64,000 bases of DNA, from contig ML976717.1 in the NCBI GenBank assembly GCA_010015655.1, forward strand, positions 244,963-308,962. Direction: 5' to 3'. The notes beneath the pieces were generated by a model. It saw nothing but the letters and a program-made list of their open reading frames with translations, was not told the origin of the DNA and searched no databases. How positions within the stretch are numbered: position 1 is the first letter of the stretch; every line of letters begins with the position of its first letter. The translations under genes were made by a program, and so were the position numbers. This DNA is from Bimuria novae-zelandiae CBS 107.79. Taxonomy: Eukaryota > Ascomycota > Dothideomycetes > Pleosporales > Didymosphaeriaceae. Below are positions 23,040-33,570 of the stretch, in pieces.

Positions 23040-23995
23040 ATGTTTCATCTCCTTGCGTTGGCCATGGCGTTTGCGCTCGCCAAGGCCCAAGACATCGCTG
23101 AGTGGCAGAAGCCACTGCCAAAGCCCCCAGGCGCAGAGAATTGCGGACGAGGCCGTAAAGCAATTCACATCGGCAGCACTTTTACCTTTCATGTAGGTTT
23201 ACCGTTCACCAAGACCTCTTATTGCGTCTTCTGATATGATACTAGCTGAACGGAGACTGGCGCTACTACTTCACTGACTACTTCCCTTCGGACTGGCATT
23301 GTGACCGAGGAGAACTTACGCCACTTCACCTCAATGTATTGGATGACATCACCAACCGGATTGCGCCAGTCATGTCCGACCCGTTCTCCAAAGGCAAGCC
23401 AAAAGAGCCGAAGAATCAACAGTCGTCATTGATGATCACGGTTCCAATGGACACTGAAACCGAAGGACCGCTTGTTTTGGAACCAGAGCCTGGATGGAAG
23501 CTCTTCCACCACATGGACACCAGCATCGACATCCTATGGACCCCGACCAAGCAGCCTGGGCGAAGAATCAACGCGACTTCGATCGTCGTCGAGAAGGGAA
23601 TCTCTTTGAGTTCAAGCACAGGCCCAGTTACTCTGGCACTGCACACGCCATACATCCGTTTACCTCGCGACATCTACAATCTCCTCGCCGAGATCGCGAA
23701 ACCAGAGCCCTTTGGCATGGGCCGCGGCATGGAGTCCGTCGACCTCGTGTGCTGCAACGCAACATCGGCCTACCCCAATATCAATCTCAATCTCGAAGCA
23801 GGCGCGCAACAGCTTATAATCAAGCCATCGCAATACGTCCTTCACGTCGGCAAAGCCCTAGGCGGCCCTTTCACCGATAAATGCGTTCTCCTCGCCAAAG
23901 AAGGCAGAGGTGAGCTGGAAATTGGATATGCGGCCCTGCGAGGCAGGACGGTGTGGTTTGACTGGGCGAATGCGAGGACCGGGTTCACAACGTGA
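23040..23995 (+). CDS. Secreted pepsin-fold (family A1-like) protein, probably catalytically inactive; one 53-bp intron
   Basis: Exons 23040-23192 and 23246-23995 give about 300 residues. The 53-bp intron is phase 0: donor GTAGGT, acceptor actag. Without it the frame stops at once; with it, FTFH joins LNGDWRYYFTDYFPSDWHC. Residues 1-17 (MFHLLALAMAFALAKAQ) form a signal peptide. The C-terminal 120 residues resemble the C-lobe of pepsin-type proteases: LPRDIYNLLAEI, YPNINLNL, KPSQYVLHV, KCVLLAKEG, and LRGRTVWFDWANARTGF, which mirrors the closing LR..Y.VFD..N.RIGFA block. The expected second DTG before the LPRDIY helix reads ALHTPYIRLP, so Asp is missing. The first DTG is absent and the N-lobe is short (A1 enzymes are usually near 400 residues). 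I infer a non-enzymatic secreted relative. The start is chosen for the signal peptide; gene model good, family tentative. Confidence 0.7.
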
Positions 23996-23999
23996 AATA

Positions 24000-24460
24000 C
24001 CAAGACGGGCAGGACATGAGGTTAATCTGACCAGTGAAGATACCCACGAGTTAGTGTATATGGCTTTTAGCGAGCGTGTGTAATTACAATGTAATTCAAT
24101 TTGCAACTATTCGCTTGAGAAGTGGCCTGGTGGACCATTCCAAAATAAGCGCAAATGAAAATGCAGTATCCACGTACCCAATACACACACTTCCAAGCGA
24201 AGACGCTTTGCATTTCAATGGTACATACATGGTACTACGTAAACAGAGTTTAGAAGCACATTGAGCGAGTGTATCCTATGCTGCTAACATCCCTGATTCC
24301 ATGGAAAGCAAAAACGCAAGTGTTTCAAGCACGCTAAGTGAATGTGTCCCATGCGACTAATAACCTCGATAAACAAACAAAAGACCAAAAGCTGAAAAGA
24401 CGCTAAATGAGTGTGTATCGTACCTCCGATTCCGTAGGCTCCGCTTGCCTCGAACCAGAC
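24000..24460. repeat. Dispersed short repeats (gctaagtgagtgtgtcc type) downstream of two small genes
   Basis: At least three imperfect copies of a roughly 33-bp unit lie at about 24262-24300, 24337-24368 and 24400-24434 (pattern gctaa-tgagtgtgt-c-tac-tccgattcc). A fourth is at 26370-26405, with a partial fifth next to it. The copies at 24400 and 26370 lie about 100 bp and 80 bp beyond the stops of the two paralogous minus-strand genes. They may be a conserved 3' UTR element copied with the gene, or remnants of a short repeat. The rest of this interval holds no gene that I can see. Confidence 0.55.
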
Positions 24461-24534
24461 CTGTTTAATGAGTGCATTTTTTCGGTGGATGAAGTATTGA
24501 GATCGACGCGATGCTCAACCAGACCCACGCCAAA

Positions 24535-25148
24535 CTATTTAGGGTTGTGCTCCTTCGCCCAAGCATCTTGTTCCTGGACGACTACTTCCTCGCTCCTGTT
24601 CTCTGCGTCTGCGATACATCCTGGATCTTGACAGTACCAATCCCAACCTCGTGGGGTGTACTTGTTGAAAACCGGCAGACATAGCTTTTGTTTGAACTTC
24701 TTCTCATCCGCGTCTTTCAACGAACAACGGAATTTGCAGTGGTGCACTTCGAAATGGCAATGATAAAACTTGACCTTAGACCCGTTCAATGTTTGAAGCA
24801 GCTTATTAAGATCCTATAGTAGTAGATCCTTCTCGATCCAGTCACGGTAACAAAACGAGACAAATCATTGGTTTGCTTCCACCACTCGTCTTTATGTTTC
24901 TTGCAGAACTTCCAACCTACTACCGGATCACCTATATAAATTTTGTGAGTCTCATCGGGCATTGAATCGGTACAACCTATAACTGGATAGATTCTGTTGA
25001 TAGCGAAAAAGTCGTTGAAATCCTTTCTCAACTTCCCTGGGCCGTTCAAATGCAAGGTGAGGTTATTTTGGGCCGGTAACTTGACTCTCTCCGTGTTCTT
25101 CGCGGTGGGAATGCCCTCAGGCGGGTCACAGGTCTTTACGTCGTCCAT
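24535..25148 (-). pseudogene. Small Cys-rich protein of unknown function, apparently frameshifted
   Basis: The minus strand opens at 25148 (MDDVKTCDPPEGIPTAKN). About 100 sensible residues follow, with WKFCKKHKDEWWKQTNDLSR. The frame then changes near 24850: the next frame continues CYRDWIEKDLLL, a TAG, then DLNKLLQTLNGSKVKFYHCH and a Cys-rich tail ending PRGWDWYCQDPGCIADAENR...WAKEHNPK. The TAG at about 24813 may be a mutated CAG. Either this is a pseudogene with one indel and one nonsense change, or a small intron ending in ctatag removes the segment; no convincing donor is present. About ten Cys in 200 residues suggest disulphide bonds, but no signal peptide precedes MDDV in frame, so secretion is unproven. 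A clear paralogue fragment lies at 26488-26742. No known family recognised. Confidence 0.55.
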
Positions 25149-26089
25149 GATCTGTTTCTACTTTTTTCTATGTTTCGATTGAATTCCTAGGGACGAGGTT
25201 GGGTGTAGTACAGCTGATGTGCTCGAATCTTTTTGTTGAAGGGCTCAGGATAGGATTTAAATAGAATTCGCGACGTGTCGGTATCGGAACGTGAATGTGC
25301 TTTGGATATCGACTATATAGAGTACCTAAGTGGGTTTTTATATTCGAGAGCATTGGTTTAGTCAAAGACGTTGAGGCTGTCTCCTTTGCCTAGTCAACGC
25401 TGGAAGGACATTGCGTGTGACCATTCGGCGGCAACGCTGCGTCATTTAGACAAGCTTCGCTCTTACTGCGATGAATCGTTCTTTGTATGGCTATTGGCAT
25501 GGTGAGGATCATGGATCCGTGGAAACGGATGGAGGGTTTTTGGTACACGCTGTGGGGTGCGGCGCAGTCCCAATCGACATCGAGATCTTTGGATTTTGCT
25601 ATTACATGCACGATTTTACTTTCAAGACTCTCAGCTAGCGTCTACATTTAGAAACTGATTGTAGCCCGACTTTTCACTGCGGATATTGCTTCTTGGTAGC
25701 AGTCGTATGTTCTCCAGCTTCCCAACGGCAGCCGAGTAGCGGATCATTACCGTGAAATTTGGTGGATGATCTATCAAAGTAGCGCATGGTGACATTCACT
25801 AATGATGACAGGGTATGGTGACGGAGGGGAGAACAGTAAAAGAGTCCGAGCTAACTGAGGAGTCTTGCATGCATGAGGTGAAATGAAATGTTGAGCACGA
25901 TACTGTTCTTGGTGGGTAGAAAACATGATGATGCCTAGGTAGCAACCGGAACGTAGAAGCAAACTCAGCACTGATTATCATCGTATCGAGTTTCTCCGGT
26001 GATTAATGGATTCCGTTGACCGTCACATATCACTTCGCATTTGAGCTTCGCGCTCTGGATCAACCTGTACAACTCTTCATATAGGATTT
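25149..26089. other. Intergenic stretch, no gene supported
   Basis: Normal base composition. Only short open frames occur (for example 25168-25365 and 25390-25611 on the minus strand), with no domain-like content. A TATA-like sequence on the minus strand at about 25312-25320 (ctatatag) could serve the gene starting at 25148, but the distance is long. Confidence 0.45.
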
Positions 26090-26218
26090 TGTAAGGGAGG
26101 AATGGAGGAGTCTACTGAGGTTTATTGGGGGTCCCGGAGGGGCCTATATAGTACTAGACACAGGGGTAGGCAGGGGTCCTGAAACAGGGCTGAAACTAGG
26201 CCCTCATCCACTGTGACA
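26090..26218. repeat. 129-bp solo LTR, not RIPped, 5-bp target duplication GATTT
   Basis: It starts tgtaagggaggaatgg and ends catccactgtgaca (TG...CA). It is flanked by GATTT at 26085-26089 and 26219-26223. It is GC-rich (gggggtcccggaggggcctatatag) with a TATA-like box inside, like a small LTR promoter. No internal retrotransposon sequence is present, so it is a solo LTR or a short LTR derivative. It sits in the gene island and shows no CpA loss, suggesting a recent insertion or protection by its short length. The family (copia or gypsy) cannot be told. Confidence 0.75.
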
Positions 26219-26369
26219 GATTTACATTCAAAAACATGCTTTTAAGATATTTAGCTATATTTTTGGTACTAAAGCCAGAGACGCAAATGTTTTAAACGGG
26301 GTAAATAAATATATTCCCATACAGCAAATAATCGTAATAACTAGGTAAGGAAAATAAAAAGGCTGGCAA

Positions 26370-26432
26370 CTTGCTAAGTGAGTGTGTCCTAAGCTTCCGA
26401 TACCAGTACTAACTAAAAAAGTGTATCCTTTG
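26370..26432. repeat. Fourth and fifth copies of the dispersed gctaagtgagtgtgtcc motif
   Basis: Sequence ttgctaagtgagtgtgtcct followed by aagcttccgatacc, then a partial copy aaaaaagtgtatcctttgc. It matches the units at 24262-24434 and again lies just 3' of a gene of the same small family. Confidence 0.5.
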
Positions 26433-26487
26433 CATTAAAGACTTGTCCGAATAGACATGACAATGACACCATACCAGCCCCCTTCGT

Positions 26488-26742
26488 CTAGAAGCCGAAT
26501 TTCAGTCTGGTTTCTTCGAGAATACCTGGGTTGACATTCGCCCAGTCACACTTCTCTTTTTCGACTTGTTGCTCTGCCTGCTTCTGTGACTTTGCGATAC
26601 ATGAAGTTTGTTGACAACAATACTTCCAGCCTTTCGGGTCAGAATCTTGATAATCGAAATCGCGAGTTATAAAACACAGGTATAATCCGCTTTCAGGGTG
26701 CGCTCCGATCTCGCAATGCCGAACTGAGTACAGGGCCTTGCA
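26488..26742 (-). pseudogene. 3' fragment of a paralogue of the small Cys-rich gene at 24535-25148
   Basis: An open minus-strand stretch ends at a TAG at 26488. It reads FCKALYSVRHCEIGAHPESG, then LYLCFITRDFDYQDSDPKGW, then KYCCQQTSCIAKSQKQAEQQ and a tail CDWANVNPGILEETRLKFGF. It aligns with the C-terminal part of the neighbour: HCEI with HCKF, PKGWKYCCQQTSCIA with PRGWDWYCQDPGCIA, and WANVNP with WAKEHNP. Upstream of 26742 the frame is closed by TAA and TGA and no N-terminal half is visible. It could be a last exon, but no acceptor or partner exon was found. This is a tandem duplication about 2 kb apart on the same strand. Function unknown. Confidence 0.6.
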
Positions 26743-27200
26743 AAACCGGTCTCACCTTTAGTACACTCCGAGATTCAATTAAACTCTTGTCGCGCTAGGA
26801 TGACCCTTATCCACGCAAAGCGAATCACCGTTGTGTTGGTATTAAGGGCTTCGCTTCGCTAGTGCTTAGTCTTTTAGCATAACTCGTAGAAATCTTAAGA
26901 CGTCCTATTGCCATAGCGTAGTATCACTTACGGACAGCGGGCGCAGCCAGTCTACGCCTCACTTAATTTCAATTATAGGTACTATAATCGTAGGTAACAA
27001 ATATGCTAATTATGTGTTTTATCTAAAACTATCAGATTTGAGGGTATTCTTAATAAAATTTAATTAGTATTAATTATTGGGCGATGATTGTGTTCTTCAA
27101 GTGTGTGTATTTAGTTATTAAACCAGACTGCTAGCGAAGTCTCCTCTCGTGGGGTTGAGCCATCCACCTTTACACTATTTGATATATCGCGAAGTGCTGT
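26743..27200. other. Gene-poor stretch before the TPR remnant, composition becoming AT-rich
   Basis: No open frame of note. From about 26960 onward AT content rises with RIP-like CpA loss, marking the island's right flank. Confidence 0.45.
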
Positions 27201-27286
27201 GCAATCGGGCAAAACCATAGAAAATTATATAGCCGTGCTCTCCTATGAGCTGGAGTATAGACTGAGCTTTGTTGCGCGCTTTGGCG

Positions 27287-27439
27287 TTGCACTAATATGT
27301 CGAGGTTCTTTGCAGCTATCTCAGTATGAGGATGCTCCTCCCCGAGGATCCGCTTCCTTTTCTCCAGCACCTCCTTCAACATCGTGGCTGCCTTGTCTAG
27401 CTGGCCTTGGTCTCCGAGTGTGCTTGCGAGGTAATCTAG
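27287..27439 (-). pseudogene. Remnant of a kinesin-light-chain-type TPR gene (NLR-like or TPR repeat protein)
   Basis: The minus strand reads LDYLASTLGDQGQLDKAATM followed by LKEVLEKRKRILGEEHPHTE and IAAKNLDILV. This is one and a half KLC-type TPR units, with the signature K..LGEEHP.T. In fungi such repeats end many NACHT/NB-ARC proteins (family knowledge). The right side is lost abruptly at about 27440 where RIPped sequence begins; the open frame runs on to 27170 without TPR character. It is a stub of one exon left at the edge of the element cluster. Confidence 0.7.
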
Positions 27440-27559
27440 GACTATACAAAGAAACTATGCTAAATAAACCTACTAGATCTAAATAAAAAACTCCGCTAGC
27501 TTTTTACTAAGAAGTTACTATTCCTAGGCTACGCAGGCGCTACTCTAGCTTACTTTTAA

Positions 27560-30500
27560 AAAAAAAAACTTTAACGTACTACCTCTATACCATAATAGCG
27601 TTAATTATAATATTAAGCTAATCGCGGATAACACGCTAACATTAAGCCTACTATATAATATATTTTTAAAGTAGTTATAGCTTATTAAAGACTACTTCAA
27701 TAATTATTTTTAATATAGCTTTATTACTTATATCAACGCGCTGTACGTCTTACTAGTATTATTTATTAAAAAGCTTAAAGGAAGGTAGTAATTATATATT
27801 AACTATTATAACCTTAACGCTATTATAAAGAAGGATGCCTATTCTATTTTATTTATTTAAAAGACTTTTACAAGGCTGGTCTGTACTAAAGTGTTTACTA
27901 AGCTAGATATATAATAGGCCTGCTATTACATTTAACTAGATAAGGAGGTAAAGGGTCTAACTACCTTTTATATACGCTATAGTAACTATAAGTATTATAT
28001 ACTCCTATTTAGTTTCTATAATAAACTAGCTACCTTCTAGTAATATATTAATAAAATACTATATAGTCTACTTAACGACTTTTGCATAGCATATCTAGAC
28101 AATATCCTTATTTACTTAGAGGGTTTACTATATTATAAGGAGTATATTACGCAGGTACTTAAATAACTTAGTAATACTAGTTTATAAGTAGACATTAAGA
28201 AGAGTAAGTTTATAGTAATAAATTTAAATTTTTTTAGTTTTATTATTAGCACGCAAGACATTTAAAAAAACCTAAAAAATACTATTAAATATGAGTAACT
28301 AGTACTTATATTAGTTAAAGCTATATAGTTATTTCTAGGCTTTTATAACTTCTACTAGACCTTTCTTAAGGACTATAGACGTATTATTAGACCGCTTATA
28401 AAGCTTCTTAAGAAGGAGGCCTAGTATACCTTTAGTAAGCGCGAACTTATAGCCTTCTAGTAAGCTAAAGACCTTATACTATTAGATAATATACTTACTT
28501 ATTACTCTCTCCACCGCGTAATACGTATAAAAATAAATATAAGTAATAGTATTATTACTAGCGTACTTTCTTAGCTATAAGATAACGGATTCTGGCGGTC
28601 TGTAGCCTTTTATTTTAAGATAATAAGTAACCTGTATATAAACTATAATATATATAATAAAGAGATACTAGTAGTAATTTATAGCTTTAAAAAATTAAAA
28701 TTTTAGCTTATTAGTTTATAGATAGCTAAGCTATTTAGCGCTATTATTAACTATTAAGCGCTGAAGAACTTCTTTACTAAATAAAAGCTTACTCCTTAAT
28801 AGATACGCTAGGCTATAATAGTAGCTAATTTTAATCTAAAGCTTACCTACTAACTAGACACCACTAATATTATAGCTAACGCGCTATTACGCAAGCAGGA
28901 GGAACTATAAACTTAAAATAAAAATAAAATAGCTTATAAAGGAGCCTTCTTATAGGCTGAGTAGTTAGATATTAATATAGTATAGGTAGCTTTAACCTAG
29001 CTTGCTAATCTCGCTACTTAAAAACTATAGTAAAGGCTTAAAATCTCGGCCTTTATCACCTTTATAGCCTATCCCTTTATAAAGCATCCTTATACCCTTA
29101 TTAATTAGGAAGTTAAAATAAACTAGAATTATAATAGCCTATAGAAGCTATAAGAGAAAGCTTAAATAGACCCTTAAATACTATAAAAGGTAAATAATTA
29201 AGGTCTACTTTTATATTAGGGATGATTAATTATCTTAGCTATCTACTTCTTACTTATCCACCTAATTCGAGCTATCTACGTAGATTACTACTTACCTAGG
29301 TAAATGTAAGGCTACTAAACTACTTAGGGACTAGTACTATTAGCTAGAAATAACTAAGAATATAGATACCTACGTAGCTATTTATAAGACTTACTAATAA
29401 AGTTACATACTTCGTAACTACACCCTAGGACTACTAAAATCGCTACTAATACTAGAATAAACATAATAAAATATCTTAATAGAGTTTAAGTTATTTTTAC
29501 CTAATATAAAAGGGTATAATAACGCCTTTATTATAGTTAACTACTTAAGTAAGCGCTGCTTCTTACTATCCTACTATAAGACAATTATAATAGAATAGGC
29601 TATAAATATATACTATCGCTATATTTAGCGCGTGTACGGCCTATCTAAGCCTATTATTTTTAATTAGGGTCTACAGTTTGTCTTAGTATTTATAAGCAAG
29701 TCATACTAACTTATAAATATTAAATAAAAACTCTTAATAGCTTACTATTTTATAGACTAAAAATAAATTAAAATTATTAATTAGTATCTTAACGGGCGCC
29801 TTTACCTATTTATTAACTACTACTAAAATAATTAGTCTAACTTACTACCTGCATGGACTAGGCTTAGGCTATACTACCTTATAAGACTACAGGCCTATCG
29901 TCGTATAAGATCGAGTTCAGACACTAACCTACTTATTACTAGGACTAAGCGGAGTGTACAAGGACCTCGACTACTATTTATAAATAAACGTCTCGAGAAG
30001 AAGCGTAGAGCTACGTAAGAATTTAGTATAACGCTATAATACTAGCTATAGAGATAGTCTAACAAGGTATTACTTAGGCTTAGTAATAATAAGCACGCTA
30101 AGTAAATAAAAAGTAATATAAATATAATTTTATAATAAGTAATTAAGTTTATACTACGCTTAAAAGCTTTACTACTAACTACTTTAGCTAGAAGCTTAAT
30201 TAGTAAATATATAAACCCTATTTAATAATTACTATAAACGGTTGCTCCTATTAAGTAAGAATTTTATGATATATATATATATATATACATAACGTCTTTT
30301 ACGTAAACTACCTACGCAAAGCTACTATAGACTCTTTACTAAGCTAAATTAAACCTAAAAATGAACTAATTAAGGTTAATAGCACCTTTAAGTAGTACGA
30401 AAAAAATCCTTAATAGCTATATATATTATAAATACTTATAGTATAAGGCCTCTTAGACGACTTATAATTTTAACCCTATTTAGTATAACGCCTATAGCTT

Positions 30501-30715
30501 TAAGGGAGCGTTTTATAAAATTAAAAACTACTACTAAGCTTATCTAAAAAAATCTAGCTTACTATTATAACTCGACGCTTAACTATAAGCGTATAAGACT
30601 AGCGAGCAACTAAAGAGAATAGAGAAGAATAATTAAGCTATAAATAAGATAGCACAGAGTAAGGCGCGAAGGAGGAAGTAGTATAATAGACTTAGGGGAC
30701 TAAGCCCACCTTGGA
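27560..30715 (+). pseudogene. RIP-inactivated pol of G2 (RT, RNase H, integrase, chromodomain-like tail)
   Basis: Through its stops the plus strand reads YNLNAIIKKDAY (about 27795-27830) and KVFTKLDI. The RT active site is AYLDNILIYLEG, with YLDN at 28092-28103 (YLDD with D-to-N). RNase H ends with LD(T)TNIIANALLRKQEEL near 28855-28905, the usual ...N..ADALSR closing block. Integrase follows. A C-terminal block HNVFYVNYLRKA (from about 30287) leads to a chromodomain-like region with YKYL*YKAS*TTY and YNAYSFKGAFYKIKNYY. Stops occur at Gln/Trp positions throughout. The 5' half is lost left of about 27450, next to the TPR stub. Confidence 0.82.
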
Positions 30716-30724
30716 GGGGGGTGA

Positions 30725-31000
30725 TGTAACGGCACAGTACACTGGCAGGTCACATAATCCCGCGCCTAAGCGCGACTGCCTTACGCCCCAGAGCGACTGC
30801 CTCCCACACCTAGGGCGACTACCTGCGCAGATGGGGCCCGAAGGGTTATTCCGTGCCGAACGGCAGCGCACAAAAGCACTGCTGGCCTATGTACCTATAG
30901 TCTCCTCATCTTAGTGTAGCTGAAACAGAGCTAACTTACCTTATCTACTCTTTCGACAAAGGAACCCGTGCTTGTCCTTATAGTTAGTAGTAATTTAGTA
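30725..31000 (+). repeat. 3' LTR of G2 (right end approximate)
   Basis: It starts tgtaacggcacagtacactg directly after the purine tract. About 250 bp are GC-rich and unmutated up to about 30975, then AT-rich. An inverted copy lies at about 31640-31894. The right boundary is uncertain because no target duplication was found. Confidence 0.7.
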
Positions 31001-31640
31001 GTATATATATAATTATTATTACTCTACGCTGCAAAGGAGCATCTAGCTAACTAATTTAATAGTAATTATTATAAAGTTAGGTTAAAGTACTTAATTACGC
31101 CTTTTAATATTACCTTAATTAGATTCTTGCCTATAAAAGTAGGTAGCTAAAGTACTTATAAGAGGTCTTTATTAATGTCTTACTAGATACGGGCTAGCTT
31201 TATAAAGTGTCTTAATTATAGTTTTCATTAGTAATATAGCTCTAGCTGTAGATCTCGTATTCTTAGTAATTAAAGCGTTTAAATAAGTAATACGCATTGC
31301 TTAGCATATGCTTCTTAAGCGTTAACGCTGTAAATATATATTTTAGTATTATTATTTTATGTAGTGCAAACGTCGCTACTATTTATTTAATAAAGGTAAT
31401 AAGATATTTAGCTCCCTTAGCTACTATAGCATATTATATTTAAACTATTTATCTTTTAACTCCCTTTAAGCCCTGCTTAGTGGTATTAAGACATCTTTTA
31501 TATTAAGTAACTATATTTTAATAAACTATTAACTTAGCATAGTTACGTAGTAAGTTTTTAAAAGTAGTTATTATTAAGTTATACACACGGATAGATTAAG
31601 TAGTTTAATTAAATATTATATTACTATTATTAGCTAAGGC
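31000..31640 (-). other. RIPped stretch between two inverted G2 LTRs; possible gag start of a minus-strand element
   Basis: On the minus strand, reading away from the LTR at 31640-31894, an almost continuous frame interrupted only by TAG/TAA is visible (AKGAKYLITFIK...FALHKIIILKYIFTALTLKK). This is the place where gag of an element led by that LTR would lie. No domain can be named. Confidence 0.4.
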
Positions 31641-31894
31641 GTACGTAATTTTAGTATAATATAAGGACGGGCACTGGCTCTTGTATTAAAAGAGTAAATC
31701 AGGTAAGTTAGCTCTATTTTAGCTACAATAAGATAAGAAGACTATAGGTATATAGGCCTGCTACGCTTTTGTGCGCTATTGCTTGGCACGGAATAACCCT
31801 TTAGATCCCCTTTACACGGGCCACTCCCCTAAGGCATAAGGGAGTCGCGCTTAGGCGCGAGGTTATATAATCTACTAGTATACTAGGCGTTATA
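31640..31894 (-). repeat. Inverted G2-type LTR
   Basis: On the minus strand it starts tataacgcctag at 31894 (tgtaacg with G changed to A). It shares with 30725-31000 the blocks cgcgcctaagcgcgact, aaagggttattccgtgcc, gcgcacaaaagc and gagctaacttacct. It interrupts the pogo-like remnant at 31895. It is more RIPped than its plus-strand counterpart. Confidence 0.72.
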
Positions 31895-32253
31895 ATAATA
31901 GGCTAATATCTTTTTTAGTAATAGTAGAGGTAAAGTTTCATAGATAAAAGGCTACGCTTGGTAAGGAGTTTAATATATTATAGGAGCTCTAATTCTTATT
32001 CTAGGCTAAGATTTTAACATATAGAGTTAGTAGCTACACGAGCCTGCGTGGCGCGTTAGTGTCTACGTATTAACGTAGTATGTATAATACTATGTTCTTT
32101 CGTAACTTATTTATATAAGAAAAATTCTCCTGGCTCTCGTGATTCGATTGCTATAATCGTAGCTTTAATTGGATCTATATTGGTGGAAATGCGCCGCGTT
32201 AAAGTTAAGGTATTACATATAGGGTGGTGCACTAACTAACGTGGTGCACTGAC
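31895..32253 (-). mobile_element. Truncated pogo-type DNA transposon, copy 1 (N-terminal end only)
   Basis: Its terminal repeat ends at 32253 beside the TA at 32254-32255. Coding runs leftward: TNIDPIKATIIAIESREPGE at about 32150-32205, then RRH and NLSLE*ELELL*YIKLLTKR. This is the HTH-Psq start of a pogo/Fot-type transposase. It stops at 31894 where an LTR begins. RIPped. Confidence 0.75.
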
Positions 32254-33570
32254 TACCGTGTCTTGGTAATTAATGCACGTTATAACTTAATGCACGCGTA
32301 ACACCAAAATTAAGGATAGTAATATACGGCTATAGAGGCCTATATAAAAGTAATTATTACGAGAATCTCTATAATTAAGGTCTTCTAGGCCTGTTCATAA
32401 TTACTAACTACTTATATTATAGATATTAACCTAGTGTTTTAATTATTTAGCTACTACGTGATAATAGCGTTACTAGCGTAAATACTACCATATTAACGCG
32501 TACAGATGCTAGCGTAGATTTCTTCTTTTTTATAACGTTATAAGTAGCATTCGAAGCTCTCTAGCTTCCCATTTTAGTAATTTTAAAACCTCCTTATCGT
32601 TATTATTAAGCCTTATAAGTCTATAAATAAAGATATTACTTAGTAGCCTAATTAGCTCTCTCCTTAGTACGTATATCTTTAGCTACTATCTGCGTAATAT
32701 GCCTCTCCTATAGTAAATAAGCTTTAAGCTACTAGCTAGCTCTATCAGCTTCTACTACTTACTTTTTTAAAACTATAGTTATTAGTTCTTAATACTATTT
32801 TAGTATTAATAATCGCGTCCCTACCATACGTTATAAGATAATTAAAAAATAGCTCCCCTATAATACTTCTTAAGTTAATTAAAAGTTAAAAGCCTACTTT
32901 ACTTTAAGCGTTTCTTTTTAGTAGCTAGAACCTTTTATAGGTCTTAATTTTTGTACTCTATAAGCTACGCTTATATAGTAATTAAGTATATAGTTTAACT
33001 TAGCTTCTTAGCCCTGTTACTAGCCCCTATAGTAATATAGGCCTTTAGAAGCCTATTAAATTTTCTTTAATTTAATGCTCTAAGTACTAAAGCTGAGCGT
33101 TTTTATAATTTTTACTTAAGTAGGTAAGCGCTATTAAATTACTTAAGAATAATTATTAGATTTAAGGACGAGATACCTATAGCTTTAAAGGCTTAAAATA
33201 TTAGTAGCTATTTTATAATACTAGCCTAAGCTTCTTAAAATAGGCTACAAAAAGTCTTTTAGCGATTAAAACTAGTCTTTAGCTCCTATAAAGGAAGATT
33301 AAAAGCTTAGCTAAGTAAGTAGCTAAGAGAGACTTAAACACGTAAACGTTAAGTAATTATAACGTATATATTAAATAATAGGGAAATATAGCTAGGAGGA
33401 TCTTATTCTAGTTATAGTAATTAATAAAATCTATAGTAACGTAAGATCTATAGCTATCTAGGATAAGTAGTTAGTAGGCTTATTAAGCTTTTTTCTTAGT
33501 ATAGTTATTAAATACCTACTATAGCTATGCTAGGCCTATCTAATTATTCAACTAGCTAGAGATAGATAAG

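Larger units (their letters stand above)
27450..31000 (+). mobile_element. Ty3/gypsy retrotransposon, family G2, 5'-truncated, with 3' LTR
   Basis: Plus-strand pol from the middle of RT to the chromodomain-like C-terminus. It is followed by a purine tract (ggaggggggtga, 30713-30724) and an LTR starting tgtaacggcac at 30725. The gag and 5' LTR are missing. Its sequence is different from G1. The internal part is heavily RIPped; the LTR is not. Confidence 0.82.

Noticed and set aside
22277..23163. Several overlapping open frames on both strands between and over sgt1 and the pepsin-like gene
   Set aside because: They are shadows of GC-rich coding sequence or of the divergent promoter; no conserved content.
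25168..25611. Two short minus-strand open frames (65 and 73 codons)
   Set aside because: No signal peptide, no domain, low coding character.
30711..30914. 67-codon plus-strand open frame
   Set aside because: It lies in the unmutated G2 LTR and purine tract; open only because the LTR is GC-rich.
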